In this document: piece after piece, positions 17,346 through 25,141 of the stretch
Layout: every line of letters begins with the position of its first letter
Position numbering within the stretch: the stretch's first letter is position 1
Assembly (NCBI RefSeq): GCF_003946245.1
Contig: NZ_RHNN01000018.1
Location: forward strand, 1 to 64,000
Length of the DNA stretch: 64,000 nucleotides
Source: Levilactobacillus cerevisiae
Lineage (GTDB): Bacteria > Bacillota > Bacilli > Lactobacillales > Lactobacillaceae
Direction of reading: 5' to 3'
Translations under genes and position numbers: made by a program
The notes under the pieces: generated by a model
Seen by the model: only the letters and a program-made list of their open reading frames with translations
Told to the model about the DNA's origin: nothing
Database searches by the model: none

Positions 17346-18791
17346 CTAGTTATGAACCGTCGTCTTATTGTCCACACTAATGTTGGATTCATCGACTGAA
17401 CCAAAGCTATGATTCAAGCCATCAACAGCTAATTTCAAGTCGTCTAAGAAATCATCTGCAATCGTCATCGTCATTGAAGGACGAACAACAATTCGACTGA
17501 TTGTCACGTCGTCCCGGTTCTTTGGTAGTGGATATGCCGGCACTTGCCAACCATATTTTGCCAGTTCAGACTCCAAATCGTACAGCGTCCACTTAACATT
17601 CGCGTTATCTGCTAGTTTCCAGCAATTGATTGGTAATTCAGAACCGTCAACCAAAATTTCAAAAATACCATATTCCTTCAACGCTTCAGTCAGCTTCATT
17701 GAAACCTTCCGAACATTCTTCATAATGGTCTGGTAACCAGCCTTGCCAAACCGAATGAAGTTGTAGTATTGCGCACTAATGTGAGCACCACTATGTGAAA
17801 AGTTAATCGCAATTGAATCAACCGTTTTCCCTAGGTAAGGTACTTGGAAGCGCATTTCTTTAGGCAGAATATCTGCCGTATTATGCCGCCAAACAATCCA
17901 ACCTAATCCAGGGTAAACCATACCGTATTTGTGACCCGAAACATTGATAGAAACAACGTTCTTCAGTCGGAAATCCCATGGCTTGAATCCATCTACGAAT
18001 GGTGCAAACAGCCCACCAAACGCAGCATCAACATGAATATGAACTGGCATGACAGCCGCCTTGTTATACTCTGTTACTAATTGATCCAAGGCTTGGATAT
18101 TATCAACTGATCCAGTGTACGTAATCCCTTCAATACCGATAATACCAATAGTATTTTCGTCAACATACCCCATCACACGGTCCATATCCAAAGAAACTTC
18201 ATCACCATTAATTGGTACTTGACGCATTTCAACGTTCCAATAAGTACAGAACTTTTCCCAAACAACTTGATACCCGGACATAATAACCAAATTTGGCTTA
18301 TGGGTATGTAAATTGTCAATGTCAAAACCCAAGTCCTTCGCACGGTGCTTCCAACTGTGCAGTAAGGCTAACCCACCTAACATGCAACCTTCAGAGGAGC
18401 CGACTGTTGAGGTACCGATGAAGTCATCATAAATCTTTTCTTCTTCAGGAATCCCCCATAAATGCGCAATCATGCTGACACAATAGTTTTCCATGGCTGC
18501 CGTTTTAGGATATTCAGACTTGTCAATGGCATTTGTATTCAATGCATTCTTCATCAATTCATCTGCTTGCGGTTCCATCTGTGTGGTACAAAATGTTGCC
18601 AAGTTTTGGTTGGCCTTAGCTTCATTAAGCCGATAGTGTTCGACAAGTTGAGCAGCTACATCTGGTGCCATTGGCTTGTCTGGTAAGACATTCGTTGGCA
18701 AAGATTGGCCGGATTCAACGCTGCCCAGAAAGGTCTTTTCTAAATCAACATCACTGATAATCTGCTGCGTTTCCTGATCTTGTTTAGTCAT
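17346..18791 (-). CDS. gadB: Glutamate decarboxylase (PLP-dependent)
   Basis: The 481-residue group II decarboxylase converts glutamate to GABA and CO2, consuming a cytosolic proton. The PLP lysine lies in INVSGHKYGMVYPG (about residue 280) and the upstream PLP aspartate/alanine in HVDAAFGG. The N-terminal and C-terminal extensions typical of acid-responsive Gad proteins are present. The tail is divergent and ends in VHN, the region that plugs the active site at neutral pH in related enzymes. The ATG at 18791 has no good ribosome site of its own; the strong AAGGAGG lies 30 nt upstream before a four-codon leader frame. Operon: gadC, gadB, gltX. Confidence 0.95.
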   Translation of the reverse strand: MTKQDQETQQIISDVDLEKTFLGSVESGQSLPTNVLPDKPMAPDVAAQLVEHYRLNEAKANQNLATFCTTQMEPQADELMKNALNTNAIDKSEYPKTAAMENYCVSMIAHLWGIPEEEKIYDDFIGTSTVGSSEGCMLGGLALLHSWKHRAKDLGFDIDNLHTHKPNLVIMSGYQVVWEKFCTYWNVEMRQVPINGDEVSLDMDRVMGYVDENTIGIIGIEGITYTGSVDNIQALDQLVTEYNKAAVMPVHIHVDAAFGGLFAPFVDGFKPWDFRLKNVVSINVSGHKYGMVYPGLGWIVWRHNTADILPKEMRFQVPYLGKTVDSIAINFSHSGAHISAQYYNFIRFGKAGYQTIMKNVRKVSMKLTEALKEYGIFEILVDGSELPINCWKLADNANVKWTLYDLESELAKYGWQVPAYPLPKNRDDVTISRIVVRPSMTMTIADDFLDDLKLAVDGLNHSFGSVDESNISVDNKTTVHN

Positions 18792-18806
18792 AATATGTTG
18801 TCATGT

Positions 18807-18834
18807 TCAGACGCCAAACATGACTTCCTCCTTA
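18807..18834 (-). promoter_or_regulatory. Strong ribosome site with four-codon leader frame before gadB
   Basis: On the minus strand AAGGAGGAAGTC precedes an ATG at 18821 that codes only Met-Phe-Gly-Val before a TGA. This mini-frame is in the same phase as gadB, whose ATG lies 30 nt further on, and a second in-phase TGA follows. gadB itself is preceded only by an AT-rich sequence. The layout suggests translational re-initiation or coupling. Confidence 0.5.
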
Positions 18835-18849
18835 ATAAGTGTATTGCTA

Positions 18850-20355
18850 TTACTTTGTTTCTTCCTCTAGAGATTCCGCAGCTGTATCATCTGCAGATCC
18901 CGGAATGCTAACACCTAGTTGACTTGCCCATTTATCATGGAACATATACAAAATAAATGGCAAGACTAACATCACGACGAACGCACTGCCTAGCAAAATT
19001 AAGTACGTATGTTTAGCTGCCGATGATAAGTCAGCTGGTGGGAAGAACGTGACAATAAATCCAAATGCCGAGAGAACAAACCCTAGGAACCCGTAGACGA
19101 TTCTTAATGTTTTCGACTTTGAGGCAAAGAATGCCCGATGCAAATCTGGATAACGGAACTGAAGAACCAAGTAGCTAATAAACATTAACATGTACATCAA
19201 CGTGTAAAGGGCAACCGTTAAACTCATAGCGATTTGGAAGGAAAGGCTCGACTTATTCCCACCAGCACCAAACGTTAGCAATGCCCCCACTATTGAAACA
19301 ATCACACCTTGTAAAATCATGACATTAGTTTCAATGCCATACTTGTTTGCCTTTGAAAACCGTGGTGGTAAGTATCCTGCCTTGGCAGCTTCGAACATAC
19401 CAGAGTTAGGTCCAACTACCCAGCTACTAATTTCACCTAAAACACCCACAGCAAGTAAAAACCCTGTTAACTTTTCAACGAACACCACACTGACACCGTA
19501 GTTCTTGACCAAAGCGCCATATGCATAAACAATCCCATTGCTAAGTTGAATTTGGTTATTAGGGATAGTCATTGCAATTGCCATACTTCCAATAATATCG
19601 GAGCAGATTGCTGCAATTGCGAGTGCCATCATAACTTTGGGATAAACGGTTGGTTTGTCCAGATCCTTAACATGCGGTGCTGAACCTTCAGCTCCTGCAA
19701 AGGCTAGAATAAATGGCACAAAACCAACCAAAACGCTACCACTCCAACTCTTTGGCATAATCGTATGCATATTGACATCGATCATTGCCGGATGGCCTTG
19801 AATCAGGTACATGATGAATAAAAATAGCAGGAAAAATACAGGAATGATCACGCCTAGCGTGAAGCACCATTGTGCAATTTTCCCGGTTACACTCGTCCCT
19901 CTCTGTTGTAATGCAATCAAGCCCCACAGAATAATCATCATCAAAATAAATTTAACGAGTGGATTATCCGTAATTATCGGAAGCCCAAATGTTACTGAGA
20001 AACACCCGAGGATAAAGTACATCATCGTGTTCATCCCTACAGTAATATGAATCCATTGATAGAACAACGCCGACCAACCTGCTCGTTCACCCAGCATATT
20101 TCGTGACCATGTAAAGATGCCACCTTTACTCCAGCCGTCAATAGATGCCATTTCTCCTGAAGATCGCGTAACTGGTAAAAACCAGAGAATTCCCGCTAAA
20201 AACAGGTAAAAGAATGCGGTCGGTCCTTGTTTAGCAAACGCCGCAAAGCCATAAACCGTCATAACCATGGAAGTAGTCATTGAAAATAACTGAAATCCCG
20301 TTATTCGGTTAGCTTTTTGCGTGTCAATCTGCTCTCCAGACTTTTTCTCATCCAC
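18850..20355 (-). CDS. gadC: Glutamate/GABA antiporter
   Basis: The 501-residue APC-family antiporter has about 12 membrane segments and a charged C-terminal tail (about 470-501). It exchanges external glutamate for GABA made by GadB, exporting a net proton equivalent. It lies directly upstream of gadB with a 58-nt gap. The chosen start is GTG at 20355, 10 nt after AAGGG; an in-frame TTG at 20364 sits too close to that site. The upstream region holds several palindromes. The assignment rests on family plus the gadCB context. Confidence 0.92.
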   Translation of the reverse strand: MDEKKSGEQIDTQKANRITGFQLFSMTTSMVMTVYGFAAFAKQGPTAFFYLFLAGILWFLPVTRSSGEMASIDGWSKGGIFTWSRNMLGERAGWSALFYQWIHITVGMNTMMYFILGCFSVTFGLPIITDNPLVKFILMMIILWGLIALQQRGTSVTGKIAQWCFTLGVIIPVFFLLFLFIMYLIQGHPAMIDVNMHTIMPKSWSGSVLVGFVPFILAFAGAEGSAPHVKDLDKPTVYPKVMMALAIAAICSDIIGSMAIAMTIPNNQIQLSNGIVYAYGALVKNYGVSVVFVEKLTGFLLAVGVLGEISSWVVGPNSGMFEAAKAGYLPPRFSKANKYGIETNVMILQGVIVSIVGALLTFGAGGNKSSLSFQIAMSLTVALYTLMYMLMFISYLVLQFRYPDLHRAFFASKSKTLRIVYGFLGFVLSAFGFIVTFFPPADLSSAAKHTYLILLGSAFVVMLVLPFILYMFHDKWASQLGVSIPGSADDTAAESLEEETK

Positions 20356-20374
20356 ATTGTACAATCCCTTCGAA

Positions 20375-20433
20375 TCAAATTGATTCCAACCATCGTTTCA
20401 CCGTTGAAACAGTTGTTAGCGGTTTCAATTTGA
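20375..20433. promoter_or_regulatory. Nested inverted repeats in the gadC control region
   Basis: TCAAATTGA (20375-20383) and TCAATTTGA (20425-20433) form an outer inverted repeat. Inside it GTTTCACCGTTGAAAC (about 20395-20410) and TTGAAAC...GTTTCAA form further dyads. All lie within 80 nt upstream of gadC and could be operators or a leader structure. Confidence 0.4.
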
Positions 20434-20440
20434 ATAATAA

Positions 20441-20456
20441 ATACTCGGCCGAGTAT
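20441..20456. promoter_or_regulatory. Perfect 16-bp palindrome, candidate operator of the gad regulator
   Basis: ATACTCGGCCGAGTAT is perfectly palindromic and lies about 90 nt upstream of gadC. Palindromes of this size are typical TetR-family operators, and a TetR-type gene ends 112 nt upstream. Binding is inferred. Confidence 0.5.
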
Positions 20457-20461
20457 CGAAG

Positions 20462-20492
20462 ATTATCCACAAAAAATTTCTTAGTGGATAAT
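20462..20492. promoter_or_regulatory. Second inverted repeat upstream of gadC
   Basis: ATTATCCAC and GTGGATAAT form a perfect 9-bp inverted repeat around 13 nt. It lies between the TetR-type gene and the 16-bp palindrome. It could be a second operator or a weak terminator-like hairpin; no T-run follows. Confidence 0.4.
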
Positions 20493-20567
20493 TACTTTGT
20501 TAACAAGTTCAGATTAATACCAGCGGGTAAAATAGAGAATAGACAGTAGCCAGCTTCTGTACAGGCC

Positions 20568-21158
20568 TTATACAGACATTAATTGTTGTCTAAATGGATC
20601 ATCTTCTTTATCGATTACGCCATGAAACAATGTACGTAGTTGCCGTTGACTAACCTTGCTCACACTTTCAACTAGCAAACTGGGGTTTTCCCGTAAGCCA
20701 CCCCTAAACCAATTTCTTACAATTCCTTGTAGTCCATACTCAAAGAGCAACAGTCCTGACTGATCACGAATTTTAAGCTGGGGGTGCTCCTTTTGCAGCG
20801 ATTTTTGAAGCTTCGTAATAATGAGATCAATCACCTGTAGCATGAAGTCATCAGCGTATGTGTAAGCATGGGATTCACTCACGTGTTGGAAAAAAGTTTG
20901 GTTCTTATCGATGTACAGGAATAGGTCTAAATATACCTTCAGCCAGTTTGACGTTGTTACATCGCCCACCAAATTACTCGCATCCTGATAAAACTGATAT
21001 TGTAGGCAATCATACTTGTCCTGAAAATGGTAATAAAAAGTTTGCCGATTGACATGACTCTCCAAAACTAACCGTTTAACCGTTATTGCATCAAATTGTT
21101 CATCTGAAGCGATTTTTTGTAGCGTCGCCCCAAGAATCTCTTTTGTTCTCGATTCCAT
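20568..21158 (-). CDS. TetR-family regulator upstream of gadCB
   Basis: The 196-residue protein has an N-terminal TetR helix-turn-helix (about 1-50, ...LVLESHVNRQTFYYHFQDKYD) and a divergent C-terminal domain of the Firmicutes DhaS-like type. It is encoded immediately upstream of gadC on the same strand, the position of gadR in L. brevis. I infer that it controls gadCB, but whether as activator or repressor is not visible. The start at 21158 follows GGAG by 8 nt; a longer frame to 21218 lacks a good site. Palindromes lie between it and gadC. Confidence 0.82.
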   Translation of the reverse strand: MESRTKEILGATLQKIASDEQFDAITVKRLVLESHVNRQTFYYHFQDKYDCLQYQFYQDASNLVGDVTTSNWLKVYLDLFLYIDKNQTFFQHVSESHAYTYADDFMLQVIDLIITKLQKSLQKEHPQLKIRDQSGLLLFEYGLQGIVRNWFRGGLRENPSLLVESVSKVSQRQLRTLFHGVIDKEDDPFRQQLMSV

Positions 21159-21371
21159 AACCTCATCTCCACTTCCGGTTACATGCTCCACCGTCAATTC
21201 TGCCCCGCGGCAATTCAATTTAGTATAGACACATTCAACATTTTGTATAAGATAATCACTGCCACCAGCAACTTAGCATGGAACATTCCTTTTAAGATTA
21301 ATTTCACTTGAAGAAATGTACCGAGAATTCCTATGTTCATCGTTAATCTCTCGAATGCGAAGAACGCCTGA

Positions 21372-21417
21372 AAAGGCCAGCTTGTCGCGGATACAAATAC
21401 GACAGACCGGCCTTTTT
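21372..21417 (-). terminator. Terminator of the GNAT gene
   Basis: The hairpin pairs AAAAGGCC with GGCCTTTT and an inner TTGTCG with CGACA. T-rich sequence follows on both strands. It lies 30 nt after the stop of the acetyltransferase gene on the minus strand. Confidence 0.65.
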
Positions 21418-21446
21418 TCGGATTTTAAATTGACATTGTCTGTGAC

Positions 21447-22010
21447 TTAGTCTACTAGCAATTTACTTAAGTCCTCACTTTTGACATTTGAAGTCAACCG
21501 TTCATATGCAAAATTATCTGTTTCCGGTTTCCCAGTTGCAGCAAGGTTAACAGATCCGGTTCGAACGAATCCACATTTTTCAATCACGTATTGCATTGCT
21601 TTGTTTTGTGGGTGTGTATCAATTCGAACGCTTTCAATTTCCCTCACTTGATCAGCCTCTCTGATTAGCTCTCGTAATAACCGTTCAGATATCCCCTCGC
21701 CATGATGCCCTTGAGCAACCGATACACGATGAATCGCTAGGTAATCTGCGTTCATCGTTAACCACTGGCCGTCAAATATTTCTTGATAGGTTGGATCTGA
21801 TCCGCTTACCAGCGCGGCAGAACCCAACACTTCATTTTCTTGTACCAAAACAAGCGTGTTCCCCTGCTGTATATCCTCTGCCAAGATTGACATATTAGGA
21901 TAATCCTTTTGCCATTGATTGATAAATTGCATTGCCAATAATTGTCTTCCATCCATAACCATGTCATAAATCTGCGGTAAATCAGCCATTGTTGCTTGTC
22001 TTAACAGCAT
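21447..22010 (-). CDS. GNAT-family N-acetyltransferase
   Basis: The 187-residue protein has a single GNAT domain: an N-terminal LLRQATMADLPQIYDMV start, the acetyl-CoA-binding motif HRVSVAQGHHGEGISERLL (about 110-130), and the closing NKAMQYVIEKCGFVRTG motif (about 150-165). The acceptor substrate is unknown. The start is the ATG at 22010; upstream codons to 22088 run into the tRNA-Gln side and lack a convincing site. The gene lies directly downstream of the tRNA pair and is convergent with nothing nearby. A complete gene of normal size. Confidence 0.85.
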   Translation of the reverse strand: MLLRQATMADLPQIYDMVMDGRQLLAMQFINQWQKDYPNMSILAEDIQQGNTLVLVQENEVLGSAALVSGSDPTYQEIFDGQWLTMNADYLAIHRVSVAQGHHGEGISERLLRELIREADQVREIESVRIDTHPQNKAMQYVIEKCGFVRTGSVNLAATGKPETDNFAYERLTSNVKSEDLSKLLVD

Positions 22011-22096
22011 ATACAGCACCACCCTGATATTTATTATTTTTATTCTAAAAAAATGTATCCGCAATCTTACCTCACTGCGCAGATACATTTTTTTAA

Positions 22097-22168
22097 TTGG
22101 GCTAGGTGGATTCGAACCAACGCATCACGGGATCAAAACCCGTTGCCTTACCGCTTGGCTATAGCCCA
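22097..22168 (-). tRNA. tRNA-Gln (anticodon TTG)
   Basis: The minus strand folds as a standard cloverleaf: a 7-bp acceptor stem TGGGCTA/TAGCCCA, a D-arm around AGCCAAGCGGTAAGGC, an anticodon stem CGGGT/ACCCG-type around TTTTGAT, and a T-arm with GGTTCGAATCC. The anticodon TTG reads CAA/CAG. In lactobacilli this tRNA is normally charged with Glu by GltX and then amidated by GatCAB. Confidence 0.93.
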
Positions 22169-22178
22169 ATAATGAAAA

Positions 22179-22251
22179 TGACCCGTACGGGATTCGAACC
22201 CATGTTACCGCCGTGAAAGGGCGGTGTCTTAAACCACTTGACCAACGGGTC
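22179..22251 (-). tRNA. tRNA-Glu (anticodon TTC)
   Basis: The minus strand gives the acceptor stem GACCCGT/ACGGGTC, the anticodon stem CCGCC/GGCGG around CTTTCAC (anticodon TTC), and the T-loop GGTTCGAATCC. It is 10 nt upstream of tRNA-Gln in the same direction, so the two are probably processed from one transcript. Confidence 0.95.
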
Positions 22252-22453
22252 ATACAAACTTTATTTCCAAGTGAACCAAGAACGTTGAATCATTTCGATT
22301 CGATAAATTTATTATGCCTCTGATCTTTATTGACGTCATTATACAAAGTACACTCTTTGTCGAACAATCTAACTATTCTGACAGTTCTATCAACTTGTCT
22401 AAGCCAATTTTGTCAATTCTCTTCTAAAATGTCAGTTAGAAAGGAAGTGCGCA

Positions 22454-23008
22454 ATGGCACCGAATCGGTATTTTTTATCTTTTAAAATTAGTCAAATTCG
22501 TGAGCATTGCTTTGCCGAAAGTTACTCTAGTTTCATAAGAGGTCTTGTTTCCATTACCGGGAAAGAAGTTGGCAGGGGGACATTAATCCGTTGGGAGAGA
22601 GGTCAGTCCACACCAAAGCTTACTTTTCTCATCGCCATCGCTCAGCTAGGGAGTGTCAGCTTAGATAACATTCTCAAACCCAGCTATGAATTAAACGTTA
22701 ATGCGGCCCCTTCAGAGTTATTAAATCAACTGTCTCCTAAAATGATTTCTGACATTTCTCTCAAATTTGGACAAATTAAAAATTTCCCAGTCGAGCGAAC
22801 CGTTTCAAAATTTTCTCGCGATATTTTCTCGGAATTTGGCTATAACATTAGTACTGTGAAATTGACCTACTGGATAAATGGTGAACACTTGCCCAACCCC
22901 CTTTACCTTTATCCACTTGCTCATATGGCAGGCATCTCCGTCGATGAACTGCTGGTTCATCCTTACCCATTGGACTTAATAGTTGTTCAAGAACCAAATT
23001 TCTATTAA
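22454..23008 (+). CDS. Putative tandem XRE-like DNA-binding protein
   Basis: The 184-residue protein appears to hold two helix-turn-helix modules of the XRE type. One is at about 10-75 (FIRGLVSITGKEVGRGTLIRWERGQSTPKLTFLIAIAQ) and a more divergent one at about 110-170 (FSRDIFSEFGYNISTVKLTYWINGEHLPNPLYLYPLAHMAGISVDELL). There is no other domain. A ribosome site AAGGAAG precedes the start. It lies 46 nt upstream of a pyridoxal/HMP kinase gene on the same strand, so it is likely the operon regulator. Domain assignment is by eye. Confidence 0.7.
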   Translation: MAPNRYFLSFKISQIREHCFAESYSSFIRGLVSITGKEVGRGTLIRWERGQSTPKLTFLIAIAQLGSVSLDNILKPSYELNVNAAPSELLNQLSPKMISDISLKFGQIKNFPVERTVSKFSRDIFSEFGYNISTVKLTYWINGEHLPNPLYLYPLAHMAGISVDELLVHPYPLDLIVVQEPNFY

Positions 23009-23054
23009 GTTGCATCATGTACTCGGATACGTCTGTCATTTAAAGGAGGATAAA

Positions 23055-23867
23055 ATGGAAACCGTTTTGACAATTGCTGGATCTGATACTTTATCAGGTG
23101 GCGGCATGCAAGCCGACTTGAAAACATTTGAAGAACTCGACGTTTTTGGAGTCTGTGCTCTTACCGGCATCGTTAACGTGACTTCGACTGATACTAAACA
23201 GACTCTCTTTTCTCCAAATCTGCTTGCGGATCAGATTGATTCAATTCTTACACAGCTCCCCATTCAGTTTGTTAAAACTGGCTTATTAGGAGATTTCAAC
23301 AACTTACTGGTTGTCGTTAATAAATTAATGAATACTGAAATTAAATTAGTCATCGATCCTGTGCTCTTTTTCAAGGAGGGACAGCTTAACTTCCATAAAA
23401 TTTATGGTGATTCAATCAAGTCATTACTAATGCCACTCGGGTTTTTAACAACACCAAATTTGCGTGAAGCCGCATATCTAAGCGATATCCCACAAATTTC
23501 GACAAAATCACAGGTGCAGCTAGCCGCCAGAAAAATACAATCATTTGGCTGCCCAAATGTCGTTATAAAATGCGGTAGTGAGTTTCCTGGAGACATTGCT
23601 TATAACTACTTGTTAAATGGGGATGAGAGTCATTGGATTACAACGCCCAAACTTCAAACAGTTGCCACTGATGGTGCAGGATGTACCTTCTCTGCCGCCA
23701 TCACAGCTCTTTTAGCACAGGGATATCCTCTGTTAGATTCAGTTCGAATTGCCACAGAGTTTGTCTACATTGGGATTCAACGTGGACTCACCATTACCAA
23801 AGACCTTGGCAATGTTTGGCAGGGGGCATACCGCCAGAAAGTAGTGACAGCAAATGAGAGGAAATAA
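23055..23867 (+). CDS. pdxK: Pyridoxine/HMP kinase (PdxK/ThiD family)
   Basis: The 270-residue ribokinase-fold enzyme phosphorylates pyridoxal/pyridoxine or hydroxymethylpyrimidine. Motifs: the N-terminal TIAGSDTLSGGGMQADLKTF and the C-terminal DGAGCTFSAA anion-hole motif (about 205). In Firmicutes such ThiD-like proteins serve as pyridoxal kinases. The adjacent vitamin-type ECF S component, and the absence of other thiamine genes, favour vitamin B6, but HMP salvage cannot be excluded. The start is the ATG at 23055 behind AAAGGAGG. It overlaps the next gene by 14 nt. Confidence 0.82.
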   Translation: METVLTIAGSDTLSGGGMQADLKTFEELDVFGVCALTGIVNVTSTDTKQTLFSPNLLADQIDSILTQLPIQFVKTGLLGDFNNLLVVVNKLMNTEIKLVIDPVLFFKEGQLNFHKIYGDSIKSLLMPLGFLTTPNLREAAYLSDIPQISTKSQVQLAARKIQSFGCPNVVIKCGSEFPGDIAYNYLLNGDESHWITTPKLQTVATDGAGCTFSAAITALLAQGYPLLDSVRIATEFVYIGIQRGLTITKDLGNVWQGAYRQKVVTANERK

Positions 23868-24354
23868 CTTAAAACAAAACGTTCTCGCCGCAATTCTAAC
23901 TGCTATGACGGTGGCTTTATCAATTCTAGTGATCATCCCTGTTCCGGCCACGAACGGATTTGTAACTTTATGTGAGGTTGGTATCTACACTAGCGCTATT
24001 TTATTTGGGCCCAAGGTAGGGAGCATCGTTGGTGGTGGCAGTGGGTTTCTAATCGATATATTGACTGGATACCCTATTTGGTGTGTTTTTTCTCTAATTA
24101 TCCACGGTTCAGAAGGATTCGTAGTCGGCTACCTCTCATCGCAACAGAACTCTTCACTTAAATCGATGTTTATCCCGCTGCTAATCGGAAGCGCTATCAT
24201 GGTGCTTGGCTACTGCTTTGCTACCATGCTACTTTTTGGCTGGCCAGCTGGACTGGCTTCAATTTTCAGCAATTGTCTCCAAGTGCTCTTTGGTACTGGT
24301 GTTACTTTGGCCATTATTGGGAGTCTCAAGAAAATTAGAATTCACTCCATATGA
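23854..24354 (+). CDS. ECF transporter S component (vitamin B6/HMP type)
   Basis: The 166-residue integral membrane protein has about 5-6 helices and resembles ECF substrate-binding subunits. It has an N-terminal [17 protein letters not shown] helix and the conserved [23 protein letters not shown] loop. No ECF ATPase or T component is nearby, so it would share the housekeeping energising module. The overlap with the kinase gene points to uptake of that kinase's substrate, probably a B6 vitamer. Its stop overlaps an ATG of the next frame by 4 nt. Confidence 0.8.
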   Translation: MRGNNLKQNVLAAILTAMTVALSILVIIPVPATNGFVTLCEVGIYTSAILFGPKVGSIVGGGSGFLIDILTGYPIWCVFSLIIHGSEGFVVGYLSSQQNSSLKSMFIPLLIGSAIMVLGYCFATMLLFGWPAGLASIFSNCLQVLFGTGVTLAIIGSLKKIRIHSI

Positions 24355-24371
24355 GGAAAGGATCTACAAAA

Positions 24372-24935
24372 ATGATTGAAATTAAAACTACCCAACTTGT
24401 CTCACAGCTAGCCACTGATATTCAAGATATTCTTGATATTGCTCAGCTGAATAGTGGCGATTTATTTGTTCTAGGGTGCTCTACCAGTGAAATTGTTGGT
24501 GGTCACATCGGTAAGGACTCAAACTTAACTGTTGGTACCTTGGTTATTAAAACTCTACAGGAAAAATTAACGCCACTGGGCATAGGATTGGCCGTCCAAG
24601 GATGTGAACATATCAATCGTAGTCTAGTCGTCGAACGGTCGCTTGCTTTAAAGAACCAGCTGGATATCGTAACAGTGGTTCCTGCCCTACATGCCGGCGG
24701 TGCCTGTTCAATCGCGGCTTTTAAACAATTTGATAATCCAGTTGAGGTTGAACATGTAACTGCTGCAGCCGGTATTGATATAGGTGATACAGCCATCGGT
24801 ATGCATGTGAAGTTTGTTCAAGTTCCTATACGGCCAACGTACACTGAAATTGGCGGGGCCCATGTTACTGCGTTACGGTCCCGACCTAAGTATGTCGGCG
24901 GTCCTCGTGCAAATTACGATCTCAGTAAAATTTAG
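24372..24935 (+). CDS. UPF0340 protein (YwlG family)
   Basis: The 187-residue protein (counted from the ATG at 24372 behind AGGAAAGG) belongs to the uncharacterised UPF0340/DUF436 family. Recognisable conserved pieces are [14 protein letters not shown] near the N-terminus, [17 protein letters not shown] in the middle, and [18 protein letters not shown]. Its biochemical role is unknown. It is the last gene of the HTH-kinase-ECF operon and is followed by a strong terminator, which ties it to vitamin B6 or related cofactor metabolism by context only. Confidence 0.82.
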   Translation: MIEIKTTQLVSQLATDIQDILDIAQLNSGDLFVLGCSTSEIVGGHIGKDSNLTVGTLVIKTLQEKLTPLGIGLAVQGCEHINRSLVVERSLALKNQLDIVTVVPALHAGGACSIAAFKQFDNPVEVEHVTAAAGIDIGDTAIGMHVKFVQVPIRPTYTEIGGAHVTALRSRPKYVGGPRANYDLSKI

Positions 24936-24950
24936 TCAACAAGTAGACAG

Positions 24951-24985
24951 TTGGGAGCCGACGTTCCGAGGCCCCCAACTGTCTT
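24951..24985 (+). terminator. Terminator of the vitamin B6-type operon
   Basis: AGACAGTTGGG(A)GCC pairs with GGC(C)CCCAACTGTCT and is followed by TTTATTT. It lies 15 nt after the UPF0340 stop. Confidence 0.88.
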
Positions 24986-25141
24986 TTATTTAATGTGTTT
25001 GACTAACTGTTATACTTCATTTACCGACTGTATTCCTTAAGAAAATGCAAATCCCCCACCATCTCAGCGCGTCAAGCAAGACAAACGGGGGAAAGTCAGT
25101 TATATTTAAGGTTCGGATACTATCGGAAAAGGAGCGTTATC

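Noticed and set aside
17346-18834. gadB as a frameshifted or nonsense-interrupted gene
   Set aside because: The 481-residue frame from 18791 covers the full known GadB N-terminus; the upstream in-phase stops lie outside the conserved protein.
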